Positions 34,606 through 44,665 of a DNA stretch of 64,000 bases are shown in pieces. The notes beneath the pieces are model-generated. The model searched no databases. It saw only the letters and a list, made by a program, of their open reading frames with translations, and was not told the origin of the DNA. The first letter of the stretch is position 1. Each line of letters begins with the position of its first letter. Both the position numbers and the translations under genes were made by a program. Source of the stretch: Roseiarcus sp963741405 (lineage in GTDB: Bacteria > Pseudomonadota > Alphaproteobacteria > Rhizobiales > Beijerinckiaceae); contig CAVUHX010000042.1 in the NCBI GenBank assembly GCA_963741405.1, forward strand, positions 248,001 through 312,000. Reading direction: 5' to 3'.

Positions 34606-35142
34606 CTATTGGGCCGCGGGGCCGACGATGACAAAGGTTTGGTCCGAATCGGTGGCCATCAGGCCGAGGCTGACGCCGCCGGGCTCATGCTCCTCGGTCT
34701 TTCCGGCGATATAGACGTCGCCGCGCTGGCGGGAGGCGTCGAGGTATTCGCGCGCATCGGATGTCATGCCCTTGATAACTCCACGACTCTTCCCGGCGTC
34801 CCAGCCAAGCGCGGACTTGAGCGCCGCGGTCTGGAAGCGCTCGAAATTCGTGGTTGTTCGTGCGTTTGCCGGCTCGCTGATCCGCGCCTCAAAGCGCAGG
34901 AACGTGTCGCCTCGGCAGCTGAGCGTCGCATCGACGTCGACTTTGGTCGTAACGTCGAATGCGTTGGCGTCCGAGCGGGCCCTCGACACGACGATCGCAC
35001 GGGAGAATTCAACCCCGAGATCGCTTGCGGCTGCACGAAGTGCGGCAGAAAACGCGTCACACCCGGCAAGCGCCCAAGCTGGCCGGCCGCTCGCGCTCCA
35101 CGCCGCGAGCGCGAGCGCCAACACCGTGGATCCCAGCCGCAT
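34606..35142 (-). CDS. Exported hypothetical protein
   Basis: This 178-residue protein has a signal peptide (MRLGSTVLALALAAWSASGR, Ala-rich to about residue 25). The mature part has a single conserved-looking cysteine pair (AGCDAFSA; TLSCRGDTF) and ends DQTFVIVGPAAQ. It is placed between pepA and holC, 34 bp after pepA, on the same strand. The family is not recognised with confidence; a periplasmic location is inferred. Confidence 0.7.
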   Translation of the reverse strand: MRLGSTVLALALAAWSASGRPAWALAGCDAFSAALRAAASDLGVEFSRAIVVSRARSDANAFDVTTKVDVDATLSCRGDTFLRFEARISEPANARTTTNFERFQTAALKSALGWDAGKSRGVIKGMTSDAREYLDASRQRGDVYIAGKTEEHEPGGVSLGLMATDSDQTFVIVGPAAQ

Positions 35143-35176
35143 CCCAATCTCCCCGCCCTAACTCTCAAAAGCGTAT

Positions 35177-36676
35177 CTAGTCCTCGTAGGAATCGGCAAT
35201 GAGACGGTTCAAGAGCCGAACGCCCCAACCCGAGCCCCACGACGGATTGATGTCCGACGATGGCGATCCCATGGCGACGCCGGCGACGTCGATATGCGCC
35301 CAGGGCGTATCCTTAACGAAACGCTGCAGGAACTGCGCGGCGGTAATCGAGCCGCCGTGTCGTCCGCCTGTGTTCTTCATGTCGGCGAACTTGGAGTCGA
35401 TCAATTTGTCATACGCCTGCGCAAGGGGCATGCGCCACGACTTCTCGCCGGTCGCCTCGCCCGCGGTGACGATCCGCTGAGCCAACTCGTCGTTGTTGGA
35501 AAAGAGGCCGGCGTACTCCTGGCCGAGCGCCACCATGATCGCGCCGGTGAGAGTAGCGAGATCGATCATCGCCTGCGGCGCAAATGTCTGCTGAGCGTAC
35601 CAGAGCGCGTCGGCCAGCACGAGCCTGCCCTCGGCATCGGTATTGACGATCTCGATCGTCTGGCCGGACATCGAAGTGAGGATGTCGCCCGGCCGGATGG
35701 CGTCTCCATCTGGCATGTTCTCGACGAGGCCGACAACGCCGACGACATTCGCCTTGGCCCTGCAAGTCGCCAGCGCGTGCATCAAACCGACGACGCAAGC
35801 TGCGCCTCCCATATCGCCCTTCATGTCCTCCATGCCGGCTGAGGGCTTGATCGAGATTCCTCCCGAATCGAAGCAGACGCCCTTGCCGATCACGACGACG
35901 GGTTTTGCCCGCTTTGATCGGGCTCCGTTCCAGCGCAAGGTAACGAGGCGGCTGTCGCGCGCGGAGCCCCGCCCCACTCCGAGCAGCGCATGCATGCCGA
36001 GCTTTCCCATCGCCTTCTCATCGAGGACGTTTGCTTCGATCCCGATTTTCTCGAGCGCTTTGGCGCGATCAGCGAATTCGGCGGGGAAGAGAACGTTCGG
36101 CGGCTCGTTGACAAGGTTGCGGGCGATTTCGACGCCCTCCGCAACGGCAAAACGTTCCTGCGAGGCAGCCCTTGCCGCTGCCGCGTGGTTCAAGCCGATG
36201 GCAAACTCTGGCGGAGCGGCGTTCTGTTCCTCCGCCTCCTTCTTGCGCGTCTTGTACTTGTCGAATCGATAACCGCGCAGCCTGAGTCCGAGGGCGAAAT
36301 CGGCCGCCGCCGCAGCATCCCAGCTTCCCGAGGGCGCCTCGAAGGCGACATCGATCTCTTGTGAGCCGTCGATTTTTCCCAACACGAAACCGCCAAGCAT
36401 CGTCATGTCGATCGGCGAGTTGTCCTTGCCAGGCGCGACCCCGACCACCACCAGTCTCGACGCGTCAAGACCAGACGGAACGAGAATGTCGAGGGCCGTC
36501 CGTTGAGCGCCCTTGAAATTCGACGCCTTGGCTGCGGCGCGGATCAGCGGTTCGAGGTCGCCAAAACGCCGGGCCAAAGCAGCAGCCGGCTTCATGTCGG
36601 CCCCTACGAACACGATGAGCGCGCCACCCTTTGGTGCAGACATAGATCCAAAAGTGATCTTCACGGCTCCGCTCAT
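35177..36676 (-). CDS. pepA: Leucyl aminopeptidase (M17)
   Basis: This cytosolic dizinc exopeptidase of 499 residues cleaves N-terminal amino acids. The C-terminal catalytic domain shows VVIGKGVCFDSGGISIKPSA (metal Lys and Asp), MEDMKGDMGGAA (metal Asp), the signature NTDAEGRLVLADAL (metal Asp and Glu with catalytic Arg) and ATLTGAIMVALG. The N-terminal macro-like domain contains RLVVVGVAPGKD. The start at MSGAVKITFG (36676) is preferred because upstream in-frame residues are not family-like. It is divergent from lptF, the conserved pepA/lptFGD arrangement of proteobacteria. Confidence 0.93.
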   Translation of the reverse strand: MSGAVKITFGSMSAPKGGALIVFVGADMKPAAALARRFGDLEPLIRAAAKASNFKGAQRTALDILVPSGLDASRLVVVGVAPGKDNSPIDMTMLGGFVLGKIDGSQEIDVAFEAPSGSWDAAAAADFALGLRLRGYRFDKYKTRKKEAEEQNAAPPEFAIGLNHAAAARAASQERFAVAEGVEIARNLVNEPPNVLFPAEFADRAKALEKIGIEANVLDEKAMGKLGMHALLGVGRGSARDSRLVTLRWNGARSKRAKPVVVIGKGVCFDSGGISIKPSAGMEDMKGDMGGAACVVGLMHALATCRAKANVVGVVGLVENMPDGDAIRPGDILTSMSGQTIEIVNTDAEGRLVLADALWYAQQTFAPQAMIDLATLTGAIMVALGQEYAGLFSNNDELAQRIVTAGEATGEKSWRMPLAQAYDKLIDSKFADMKNTGGRHGGSITAAQFLQRFVKDTPWAHIDVAGVAMGSPSSDINPSWGSGWGVRLLNRLIADSYED

Positions 36677-36919
36677 GTGACAGGCATTCCATGTCCAAAT
36701 GAAGAAGCGCCCCGTTCGGAACTGCACGGGGGCGTGGGCGCTCGAAATATCTGGGCTTTGCCACAGCCGTCAATAAGATGCCGTGATTCAACTTCAGGAA
36801 ACTCAGGGTCCGAGGTCGCTCTTGAGGCGAAGTGGGCCCTGTCTTGATATGCATCAGGGTTGGGAATAGGCGCATGACGAGCGTGGCGCTGTAGGCGCCG
36901 AGCCCAGACGGCGCCAACT

Positions 36920-38050
36920 ATGCGTGCGCTAATGACTCGAATTGAACGTTACCTTCTGAGAACCGCGTCGACAGCCTTCTTGACTGGCCTCACGGTGCTG
37001 ACTGGTGTGATTTGGATAACCCAAGCGCTTCGCCAGATTGATCTGCTGACCAGCAAGGGCCAGACGATCCTCATTTTCCTGATGATGACCGGCTTGGCGT
37101 TGCCCTCGCTTGTGGCAGTCATTGCGCCGGTCGCGCTGTTTGCTGGAATTCTGTATACCCTTAACAAGCTCAACGGAGACAGCGAACTGGTCGTTATGGC
37201 GGCTGCAGGCGTGTCGCCTGCGCGACTGCTAAGGCCGCTGGCCCTGCTCTCAATTGCTGTGTTTGCGCTCGTCGCGACGGTCTATGTGCAGCTTCTTCCC
37301 TGGAGTTTCGGAGCGATTGAGAATCTGACCACGTTCATCCGCGCCGATTTTATTTCTAATTTTGCGCGGCCCGGCGCGTTTTCCAATCTTGAGATGGGTT
37401 TCGTTTTTCACTATCGCGAGCGGACGCCCGACGGCGCCTTGCGCGGGGTGTTCATGCAAGATCGCCGTGACCTTGCCCACCCCTCGACCTATATCGCGGA
37501 AGCCGGAAAGACCTTCGACAAGGATGGGGCCAGCTATCTTCAGCTGTCGAAAGGGGTTCTGCTCCGCCCACAATCGGCGGGGGACACCGCGATGGTGACT
37601 TTCGACGATTATACAATTGACCTGTCCCAATTCGCCCACGCCGTCAGCGCGGTCAAGCGACCGCGCCAGCGGACCACGGCGGAACTGATGGCGCCCGATT
37701 CTAAGGACCAAGCCGATCCGGCCCTGTCGGGTCATATACGTAGCGAACTTCTCGATCGCCTCGCGAGCCCGCTCTACGCTTTGGTCGCTGGATTGATCGC
37801 CTTCGCTTCGCTCGGAGAAGCGCGCACCACGCGGCAAGGCCGCGGGTTGGCTATCGCGGGAGCCATACTTGCTTTTGTCGTTGTCCGCATGCTTGGCATT
37901 GCTGCAACGACGCTGACGGTCGGCGTCCCATTGGCCGTGTTCTTCGTCTGGGCCATTCCCGTCGGCGCGATCGCCGGCGCGCTCGCAATGATTTTCCGTC
38001 GTCAATTGTTTCCAGGCTCATCGCGAAGCCATTCCTCGGTAAACGCATGA
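36920..38050 (+). CDS. lptF: LPS export ABC transporter permease LptF
   Basis: This 376-residue YjgP/YjgQ-family inner-membrane protein lifts lipopolysaccharide from the membrane into the Lpt bridge together with LptG and the LptB ATPase. It opens IERYLLRTASTAFLTGLTVL, followed by membrane helices (ILIFLMMTGLALPSLVAVIA; LLRPLALLSIAVFALVATVY). A periplasmic jellyroll lies at about residues 130-260 and further helices in the last 110 residues. Its stop overlaps the lptG start by 4 bp (ATGA). It is the first gene of a five-gene run. Confidence 0.93.
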   Translation: MRALMTRIERYLLRTASTAFLTGLTVLTGVIWITQALRQIDLLTSKGQTILIFLMMTGLALPSLVAVIAPVALFAGILYTLNKLNGDSELVVMAAAGVSPARLLRPLALLSIAVFALVATVYVQLLPWSFGAIENLTTFIRADFISNFARPGAFSNLEMGFVFHYRERTPDGALRGVFMQDRRDLAHPSTYIAEAGKTFDKDGASYLQLSKGVLLRPQSAGDTAMVTFDDYTIDLSQFAHAVSAVKRPRQRTTAELMAPDSKDQADPALSGHIRSELLDRLASPLYALVAGLIAFASLGEARTTRQGRGLAIAGAILAFVVVRMLGIAATTLTVGVPLAVFFVWAIPVGAIAGALAMIFRRQLFPGSSRSHSSVNA

Positions 38051-39126
38051 TCGGACGGACCCTTTCGCTTTACATTGCGTCCAGGTTTACGCGCACTGTG
38101 ATGGGCGTCTTCTTGTTCGTGTTTTTCCTAATCTACGCTGTTGACGTCGTGGAGATGCTCCGGCGTTCGGGGGACGCTCCGAAGGCGACCGGATTGCTCA
38201 TGGCGGCGCTGTCGCTCCTGAGGACTCCCGCCGTCGCGGAGCAGGCGCTCCCGTTCGCGGTGTTGTTTGGCTCGATGATCGCCTTCCTCAATCTTTCCCG
38301 CAAAATGGAGCTCGTCGTGGCGCGGGCCGCGGGCGTTTCGGTCTGGCAGATCTTGGCTCCCCCCCTTATCGTGATCCTCCTGATCGGCGCCCTGTCGGTC
38401 GCCGCCTATAATCCAGCATCTACATGGATGAAAGAAAAGTCGGACCAGATCGAGACCTCGGTGTTCGGCGGTCGCGCAAACCCTTGGGGCGACCTCTGGC
38501 TACGGCAAAAGAGCATTGATGGACAGGCAGTTCTACACGCCAGGGGGAAGGAGGAGGATGGCACGAAGCTGAGCGGCATCGAGGTCTATAATTTCGACGA
38601 CCAGGGAAATTTCCTTGAGCGCGTGGACGCCGCCGCGGGTGAGCTGCATGACGGCTATTGGGAGTTACACAACGCTAACGTTGTAACGCCCGGCTTCGAG
38701 GCCTTTCCTGCCTCAACCTACCTGCTCGCAACCTCCCTTAATCGTCGCGATGTCGCGCAAGCCTTCGTTGACCCCGAAACTGTGTCCTTCTGGAGCTTGT
38801 CTGGCCTCGCTGACCAAACGTCCCGAGCGGGATTGGACGCGACGCCTTATCGCCTGAAATACCAGGAGTTATTGGCCCGGCCGTTGATGCTTGCAGCGAT
38901 GGTTCTGGTCGCCGCATGCTTTTCGTTAAGATTCTTTCGAATGGGTGGCGTTGAGTATATGGTTTCCGGTGGCGTCACTGCCGGGTTCATGCTTTATGTG
39001 GCGACCAAAGTGATCAACGATCTGGGCGAGGCCGGCTTCGTCAGCGCGCCAGTCGCCGGCTGGTCGCCAGGCGTAGTTGGGTGTCTGTTTGGCGTATACG
39101 TTTTGCTGCAGCAAGAGGATGGTTGA
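38047..39126 (+). CDS. lptG: LPS export ABC transporter permease LptG
   Basis: This 359-residue partner of LptF has the family start (TLSLYIASRFTRTVMGVFLF), EQALPFAVLFGSMIAFLNLS, KMELVVARAAGVSVWQIL, and a periplasmic beta-rich middle (about 125-255, NPWGDLWLRQKSIDGQAV). The C-terminal helices include PLMLAAMVLVAACFSLRFFR. It overlaps lptF by 4 bp, and its TGA overlaps the lptD ATG by one base (TGATG), so all three are translationally coupled. The lptA, lptB and lptC genes are elsewhere. Confidence 0.93.
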   Translation: MIGRTLSLYIASRFTRTVMGVFLFVFFLIYAVDVVEMLRRSGDAPKATGLLMAALSLLRTPAVAEQALPFAVLFGSMIAFLNLSRKMELVVARAAGVSVWQILAPPLIVILLIGALSVAAYNPASTWMKEKSDQIETSVFGGRANPWGDLWLRQKSIDGQAVLHARGKEEDGTKLSGIEVYNFDDQGNFLERVDAAAGELHDGYWELHNANVVTPGFEAFPASTYLLATSLNRRDVAQAFVDPETVSFWSLSGLADQTSRAGLDATPYRLKYQELLARPLMLAAMVLVAACFSLRFFRMGGVEYMVSGGVTAGFMLYVATKVINDLGEAGFVSAPVAGWSPGVVGCLFGVYVLLQQEDG

Positions 39127-41722
39127 TGGGCTCCGCCGTCAGCTTCCCCTTTGAGCCGAGTTCACGCGTTCAGCCTGCCAAAGCGGTCCTGTCGGGGCTG
39201 ACCTTAGCGGTTCTCGCCACGCTGTTGTGTTGGCTCAGCTTTGCTACGCCGGCCATCGCGGCGAAAGCGCCTCCGGCACAACCCGCCGCGCAAGCGGCGG
39301 CAAAGGCGCCAGACAAACTTGTCATTGACGCCGACGAACTCGTCTACGACAGGGACAAGAACATCGTTTCAGCAGTCGGCTCCGTGCAACTGTTCTACCA
39401 AGGTCGTGTATTACAGGCAGATCGTGTTGTTTATAATCGCGCCAACAAACGGGTCTACGCCGAAGGCCATGCGAAGATGACAGACGAGCATGGCGATATC
39501 GTTTATGGTACCCGGTTTGAACTCAGCGAGGATTTTCGCGACGGCTTCATCGACAGCGTCCAGGCTTTGACTTCCGACAAAACGCGCTTCACATCGCCGC
39601 GCGTCGAGCGGTTGAACGGAGATGTTACCGTCCTGAACAAGGGCGCCTATACGGCGTGCGTCCCTTGCAAGGAACACCCCGAGCGGCCGCCTTTTTGGCA
39701 GGTGCGCGCGGCCCGGATCATTGAGAACCAGGAGACCCATATCGTCTACTACGAAGACGCCCAGATGCTCGTTTGGGGCGTCCCGGTCTTCTATATGCCC
39801 TATTTTTCGTCGCCCGACTCGACCGTCAACAAGCAGACGGGGCTCTTGGCGCCGGCATTCCTCTCAGGCGCCAATTTGGGCTACGGCTTGAGTCTGCCCT
39901 ACTTCATCAATCTCGCGCCAAGTTACGACCTGACCCTTATCCCGTCGTACCTGTCGAAGCAGGGATTCTTGGGTGAGGTCGACTGGCGGCAGAGGCTGTC
40001 GAACGGACAGTACAGCATCCGCGCTACTGGGATCGAAGAGCAACAACCTAATGTCTTTCCTGTATATCCATACGGTGCCGGCGATCAGAAGCTGCGGGGT
40101 TCCATTGAGACGAAGGGCAACTTCCTTCTGAACCAGAACTGGCAGTTCGGATGGAACGCTACTTGGTTGTCCGACAAGTTTTTCGCTAACGACTATAAGC
40201 TACAAGGCATCGATTTTAGCAATTATTTCTTTCAAGACGTCGTTTCATCGGTTTATTTGCGCGGCCAAGCCGACCACAGCTTCTTCGACCTTAGCGCCTA
40301 CCACTTCGAGGGCACAACAGCCAACGACGACAACCGGACGCTCCCGCTGGCGGCGCCGGTTTTTGACTACAACCGCGTCTTCGCGTTGCCGGGCGATCGC
40401 ACCAACGGAATTGGAGGCCAGGCGACGATCGATGTCAATGTTGCAAACATCGATCAAACGAACGCCGCCTTTCAGTCGACGGGACTTCAGACGTTTGATA
40501 GCGCCTATCACCTCTACAACGTCTGCGAGACAACGGTCGGAAACAAATTTGTCAACACCTACTATCCGGGCGCGTGCATGTTGCGCAGCATCGCCGGCGA
40601 CTATGCGCGCGCATCCGGACAGATCTCTTGGCAGCGCAGTTATATCGACGTGATCGGCGAAGTTTGGAAGCCGTTCGTCTTCGCCCGCCTTGACGGCGAA
40701 TTGACCAAACTCAACGAAACGGGCTCGATCACCTATGCAAGCTCGATCGGGTCGAGCACGGTCGCAAACTCGAGTCAGGCGGCGTTCTTCTCAGGCGGCA
40801 ATCAAGGCTCGTTCGCCCGCGGCATGGCGGGCGTCGGCATCGACTACCGTTACCCATTCACTACGAGTACTTCTTGGGGCACTCAGACGATCACACCGAT
40901 CGGACAGTTTATTATCCGGCCAAATGAGGTTATTCCAGGCATCCAGCCAAATGAGGACGCTCAGAGTCTCGTCTTCGACGAGACGAACCTTTTCGCCTGG
41001 AACAAGTTCTCCGGCTATGACCGGATCGAAGGCGGGACACGGCTCAACTATGGCTTCCAGTATACGGCCAATTTCGCCAATGGCGGGCATGCGGACGTGA
41101 TTGGGGGGAGTCCATCCAGGTCGCCGGCCAGAACTCCTATACGCTCTTCGACGTCGCCAACGCCGGCATCAACTCCGGCCTCGACCGCAAGTTCTCTAAC
41201 TTCGTGGCCGGCGAAACGATTCAGCCGACCTCGGCTCCGATTTCTCTCATCAGCAAACAACAGTTCGACAGTACGACATTCCAACTCGATCGTTTCGACG
41301 CTATCGCGAAGGCTAGCATCGCCGGTGTCAACGCCAGTCTCGACTATGCGCTCTACGCCGCACAGCCGGCGCTTGGCTGGGAGTATCCTCGAGAGGGGCT
41401 GACTGGCTCCGCGTCCTATAATTTCCTGGACCGTTGGTCGATCGACGGGTCGCTCGTCCTTGATATGTCGCGCCACTATTATGATACGGCCGGTCAAGAA
41501 ACCCCCATCTTTTATCCGGTCGGCTATTCCTTTGGGCTCGGCTACAAGGACGACTGCACCACCTTTAACCTGAGGTATTCGTCGAGCCTCAGCGCTCCGG
41601 CCGCTTATCCGATCTACGCCGGAGGACCGGTTGTGTACAATCCGGCCGTTCGCAGCCAGACGCTTATGTTCCAGATTGTCCTCCGCACCATCGGAGACAT
41701 CAAGGGGAACGTCGGCCTTTGA
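39126..41722 (+). CDS. lptD: LPS assembly protein LptD, interrupted by a one-base frameshift
   Basis: LptD is the outer-membrane barrel that inserts LPS into the outer leaflet. From 39126 the protein has a signal peptide ending near AIAA, an LptA-like (OstA) jellyroll (DKLVIDADELVYDRDKNIVS, VQLFYQGRVLQADRVVYNRA), the TACVPC cysteine pair region, the GVPVFYMPYFSSPD segment and the start of the barrel. At a G6 run (41103-41108) the frame is lost. Adding one G restores GESIQVAGQNSYTLFDVANA and runs to the normal ending at 41722, about 865 residues in all. Because lptD is normally essential, a sequencing error is likely. Otherwise this would be slippage-based switching. Confidence 0.88.
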
Positions 41723-41755
41723 CAGTTTGAGACTTCGAGGGCTCTGCGCATTTTC

Positions 41756-42754
41756 ATGAACAGCGACAAGCCGCCTCTGGCGTTGACGATTGGCGATCCC
41801 GCCGGAATCGGCCCGGAACTCGCGATCGCCGCATGGCGCGCCAGGGCGACAGGCGAATCGCCGTTCTTCCTGCTTGCGCCGCGTGGCCTTCTTGTTGCCG
41901 TAACGAAGCGGCTGGGCGTCGAAACGCCGATCATCGAAACGGAACCGGGTCGCGTCGCAGCCGCATTTGACCAGGGCTTACCGGTCGTTCCGCTCGACAA
42001 TTGGGCGCCGTATGAACCGGGCCGACCCGATGCCCGCGCCGCCGCCGCGACGATTGAGTCGATTACCCGCGCCGTCGAGTCCGTGCGCGAAGGAGCAGCG
42101 CGGGCGGTGGTCACTAATCCGATCTCCAAGGCCGTTCTTTATGAGGCGGGATTCCGGTTCCCGGGTCATACGGAATTCCTCGGGGAACTCGCCAGGGCGT
42201 GGGGCGAGACGGCTTTTCCGGTCATGATGATCTGGTCCGAGACGCTGGCTGTCGCGCCCGTAACCATCCATATCCCGCTTTCTGAAGCGCCGAAGGCGTT
42301 GAGCAAGGACCTCGTTGTGAAGACGGCGCGGGTCGTCGATCGCGATCTGCGGGCGCGCTTCGGTCTCGCGAGGCCCCGGCTCGCTGTCGCCGGCCTCAAT
42401 CCTCATGCGGGAGAGGGCGGCGCGATGGGACACGAGGAGACGACGATCATCGCTCCCGCCATCGAGATCCTGCGCGCCGAAGGGATCGATGTCATCGGCC
42501 CCTTGCCCGCAGACACGATGTTCCACGCGAGCGCTCGGGCGCGCTACGACGTCGCGCTAACGATGTATCACGACCAGGGCCTCATTCCGGTTAAGACGCT
42601 CGCATTCGACGAAGGCGTCAACGTCACCCTCGGACTGCCGTTTGTGCGCACCTCGCCCGATCACGGCACCGCGTTCGATATCGCCGGCAAGGGAGTCGCC
42701 AATCCCTCCAGCCTCATTGCAGCGCTGAAACTCGCGGACCGGCTGACACGATGA
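41756..42754 (+). CDS. pdxA: 4-hydroxythreonine-4-phosphate dehydrogenase
   Basis: PdxA oxidises 4-phosphohydroxy-L-threonine in pyridoxal-5'-phosphate synthesis. The 332-residue protein opens with LALTIGDPAGIGPELAI and keeps the three metal His residues (FPGHTEFL, YHDQGLIPVK, SPDHGTAFDIAGKG), plus NPHAGEGG. It starts 33 bp after lptD and overlaps rsmA by 4 bp. Usually surA lies between lptD and pdxA in this gene block; it is absent here. Confidence 0.94.
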   Translation: MNSDKPPLALTIGDPAGIGPELAIAAWRARATGESPFFLLAPRGLLVAVTKRLGVETPIIETEPGRVAAAFDQGLPVVPLDNWAPYEPGRPDARAAAATIESITRAVESVREGAARAVVTNPISKAVLYEAGFRFPGHTEFLGELARAWGETAFPVMMIWSETLAVAPVTIHIPLSEAPKALSKDLVVKTARVVDRDLRARFGLARPRLAVAGLNPHAGEGGAMGHEETTIIAPAIEILRAEGIDVIGPLPADTMFHASARARYDVALTMYHDQGLIPVKTLAFDEGVNVTLGLPFVRTSPDHGTAFDIAGKGVANPSSLIAALKLADRLTR

Positions 42755-43683
42755 CGCTCGCGATCGACGGGCTTCCGCCCCTTCGCGAGATCGTGGCCCG
42801 ACACGGGCTCGACGCCCGAAGATCGCTCGGGCAAAATTTCCTTTTCGACCTCAATCTCACAGCGAAGATCGCCCGCGCGGCTGGGCCACTCGACGGCGTC
42901 GCCGTCGTCGAGGTCGGCCCGGGGCCCGGCGGCCTCACCCGCTCGCTCCTCGCCGGAGGCGCAAAGAAGGTGATCGCGATCGAGCGGGACAATCGGGTCC
43001 TGCCGGCGCTGGCGGAGATTGGCGCCCGTTGGCCGGGCCGGCTCGAGGTGATCGACGCGGACGCGTTGAAGATCAAGCCCGAGACCCTGATCGCCAAGGC
43101 CGAAGGCGCGCCGATCCGCATCTGCGCGAACCTGCCCTACAATGTCGCGACGCCGCTGCTCACGGGCTGGCTGGAGGCCGAACCGTGGCCTCCGTTCTAC
43201 GACCGGCTGATCCTCATGTTTCAGCGCGAGGTCGCGCTGCGCATCGTTGCGACGCCGGCGCAGCGCGCGGACTACGGTCGTCTCGGCGTGCTCGCCGGGT
43301 GGCGAGCCGAGGCCGCGATCCTGTTCGACGTTCCGCCAGCCGCCTTTGTCCCACCCCCGAAAGTCACCTCAAGCCTCGTTGAACTGACCCCGCGCGCCGC
43401 GTCATATCCTTGCGACCCGCGCGTCCTGTCCGCTACGACGCTCGCCGCCTTCGGCCAGCGTCGGAAGATGCTGCGACAGTCGCTGAAGGCCTTCGCCGCG
43501 TCGCGCCGGCTCGATCTGGCCGCGATCCTCGCCGAGGCCGGCCTCGATCCGACAATGCGGGCGGAAGAAGTCAGCGTCGCGGGGTTCGCAGCTCTTGCGC
43601 GAGCGGTCTCCCGCCAGGAACGCCAGCCCGAGAGCGGTCGGGCGCGGCCGGCCTCCGGATGCGCCGCGGGTCCCCGGACGTGA
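42751..43683 (+). CDS. rsmA: 16S rRNA (adenine1518/1519-N6)-dimethyltransferase
   Basis: RsmA (KsgA) dimethylates two adenines in helix 45 of 16S rRNA late in 30S assembly. The 310-residue protein has RRSLGQNFLFDLNLTAKIAR, the SAM motif VVEVGPGPGGLTRSLL, NRVLPALAEI, the catalytic NLPYNVATPLLTGWL and VPPAAFVPPPKVTSSLVELT. It overlaps pdxA by 4 bp. Its C-terminal extension (about the last 25 residues, Arg/Pro-rich) exceeds the usual end. Confidence 0.94.
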   Translation: MTLAIDGLPPLREIVARHGLDARRSLGQNFLFDLNLTAKIARAAGPLDGVAVVEVGPGPGGLTRSLLAGGAKKVIAIERDNRVLPALAEIGARWPGRLEVIDADALKIKPETLIAKAEGAPIRICANLPYNVATPLLTGWLEAEPWPPFYDRLILMFQREVALRIVATPAQRADYGRLGVLAGWRAEAAILFDVPPAAFVPPPKVTSSLVELTPRAASYPCDPRVLSATTLAAFGQRRKMLRQSLKAFAASRRLDLAAILAEAGLDPTMRAEEVSVAGFAALARAVSRQERQPESGRARPASGCAAGPRT

Positions 43684-43740
43684 GCCGGAGCCCCCGCAGC
43701 CCGCGTCTCGCCAATCTGTCGCTCGCGCGCCTCGGGGATG

Positions 43741-44541
43741 CTATCTCGACCGCCCTGCATCCATGGTCGTTTCGACCGGCCCGTTTCCGCCGGTCATTGT
43801 GAGCCGCAGCGCGACGGGGAGGTCTGCGTCCTTCGGCTTTTCCAGCAACGTCAGTTTGAAACAGTCTCGGGTCGGGTCGCCTGGCGCAGGCGCGACAGAC
43901 ATTCGCCATAGTTCCGGCGCCTCGACGAAGAGATCGCGCGGTTTTTCCCCCTGGTGCGGCGCGCAGAGGCGCCAGCCGTCCAAACCTGCGGGCGAAAGAT
44001 CGCCGAAATCGCCGGGCGGGACGAGGCGTGGCGCGGCGGCGAGGGCCGCTTCGACGGGTCCGGCATAAAGGGTGGCCGCGGCGGGCAAAGCCAATCTCAG
44101 ATGCGCGCGCGCCGGCAGACAGATCTTTTCGCACACCGCATAATTGGCCTAAATCGCCAGCGTCGCGGGCTTTGCCGGATCGACGCGCGTGATCTGCAGC
44201 GGCAGGATGACGCCGCTATCGTAACCGAACGCCTCGCTTCCGTCGGATTCGACGATCCGCTTCGGAGCAGGAAAGATGGGCTCGACGTGGGCCACGTTGT
44301 CCGAGCCCGCAAATTCGAAGGTCGGGGGCGCTCCCGCGTCGCCCGGGTCGCGCCAATAGGTGATCGCGCCCGGGGAAAGCCGTATCTCGAATCCGGCCAA
44401 GCCTTCGTCGGCCGCCACGAGGCGCGCCTGAGACTTGGGGCTCATCGCCCATTCGGTCGAGAATTGGTCCGCTGCGCTGACGGGCGCCGTCAGCGCGCCC
44501 AGCGCGGCGATGGAAGCCCAGACCACTCGCTGGCCTGTCAT
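43741..44541 (-). pseudogene. DsbD N-terminal domain protein, interrupted by an in-frame amber codon
   Basis: The first part (from MTGQRVVWASIAALGALTAP, a signal peptide) carries the DsbD-N pattern: ADEGLAGFEIRLSPGAITYW, RDPGDAGAPPTFEFAGSDNV, FPAPKRI, FGYDSGVILPLQI. It reaches TLAI and then TAG (44149-44151). The same frame continues ANYAVCEKICLPARAHLRLA with the family's CxxxC cysteine pair, to a stop at 43741. One nonsense change therefore splits a protein of about 266 residues just before its active cysteines. These periplasmic proteins pass electrons in thiol and cytochrome-maturation pathways. A truncated first half would lack the reactive pair. Confidence 0.75.
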
Positions 44542-44665
44542 GCCTTGTCCTTGTCCTCGTCCCGTTCCGGTCTTCTCCGCATCATGATCCTTCCCTATAC
44601 CCAAGCCCGGATTTCGACTAAGATTTGGGAAACTTCATGTCGGGCTCGGCCCCCCGGAGGCGAGC

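Noticed and set aside
44149..44151. TAG recoded as an amino acid (pyrrolysine-like)
   Set aside because: Other genes in the window end normally at TAG or TGA and no recoding machinery or structure is seen; nonsense change or base error is simpler.
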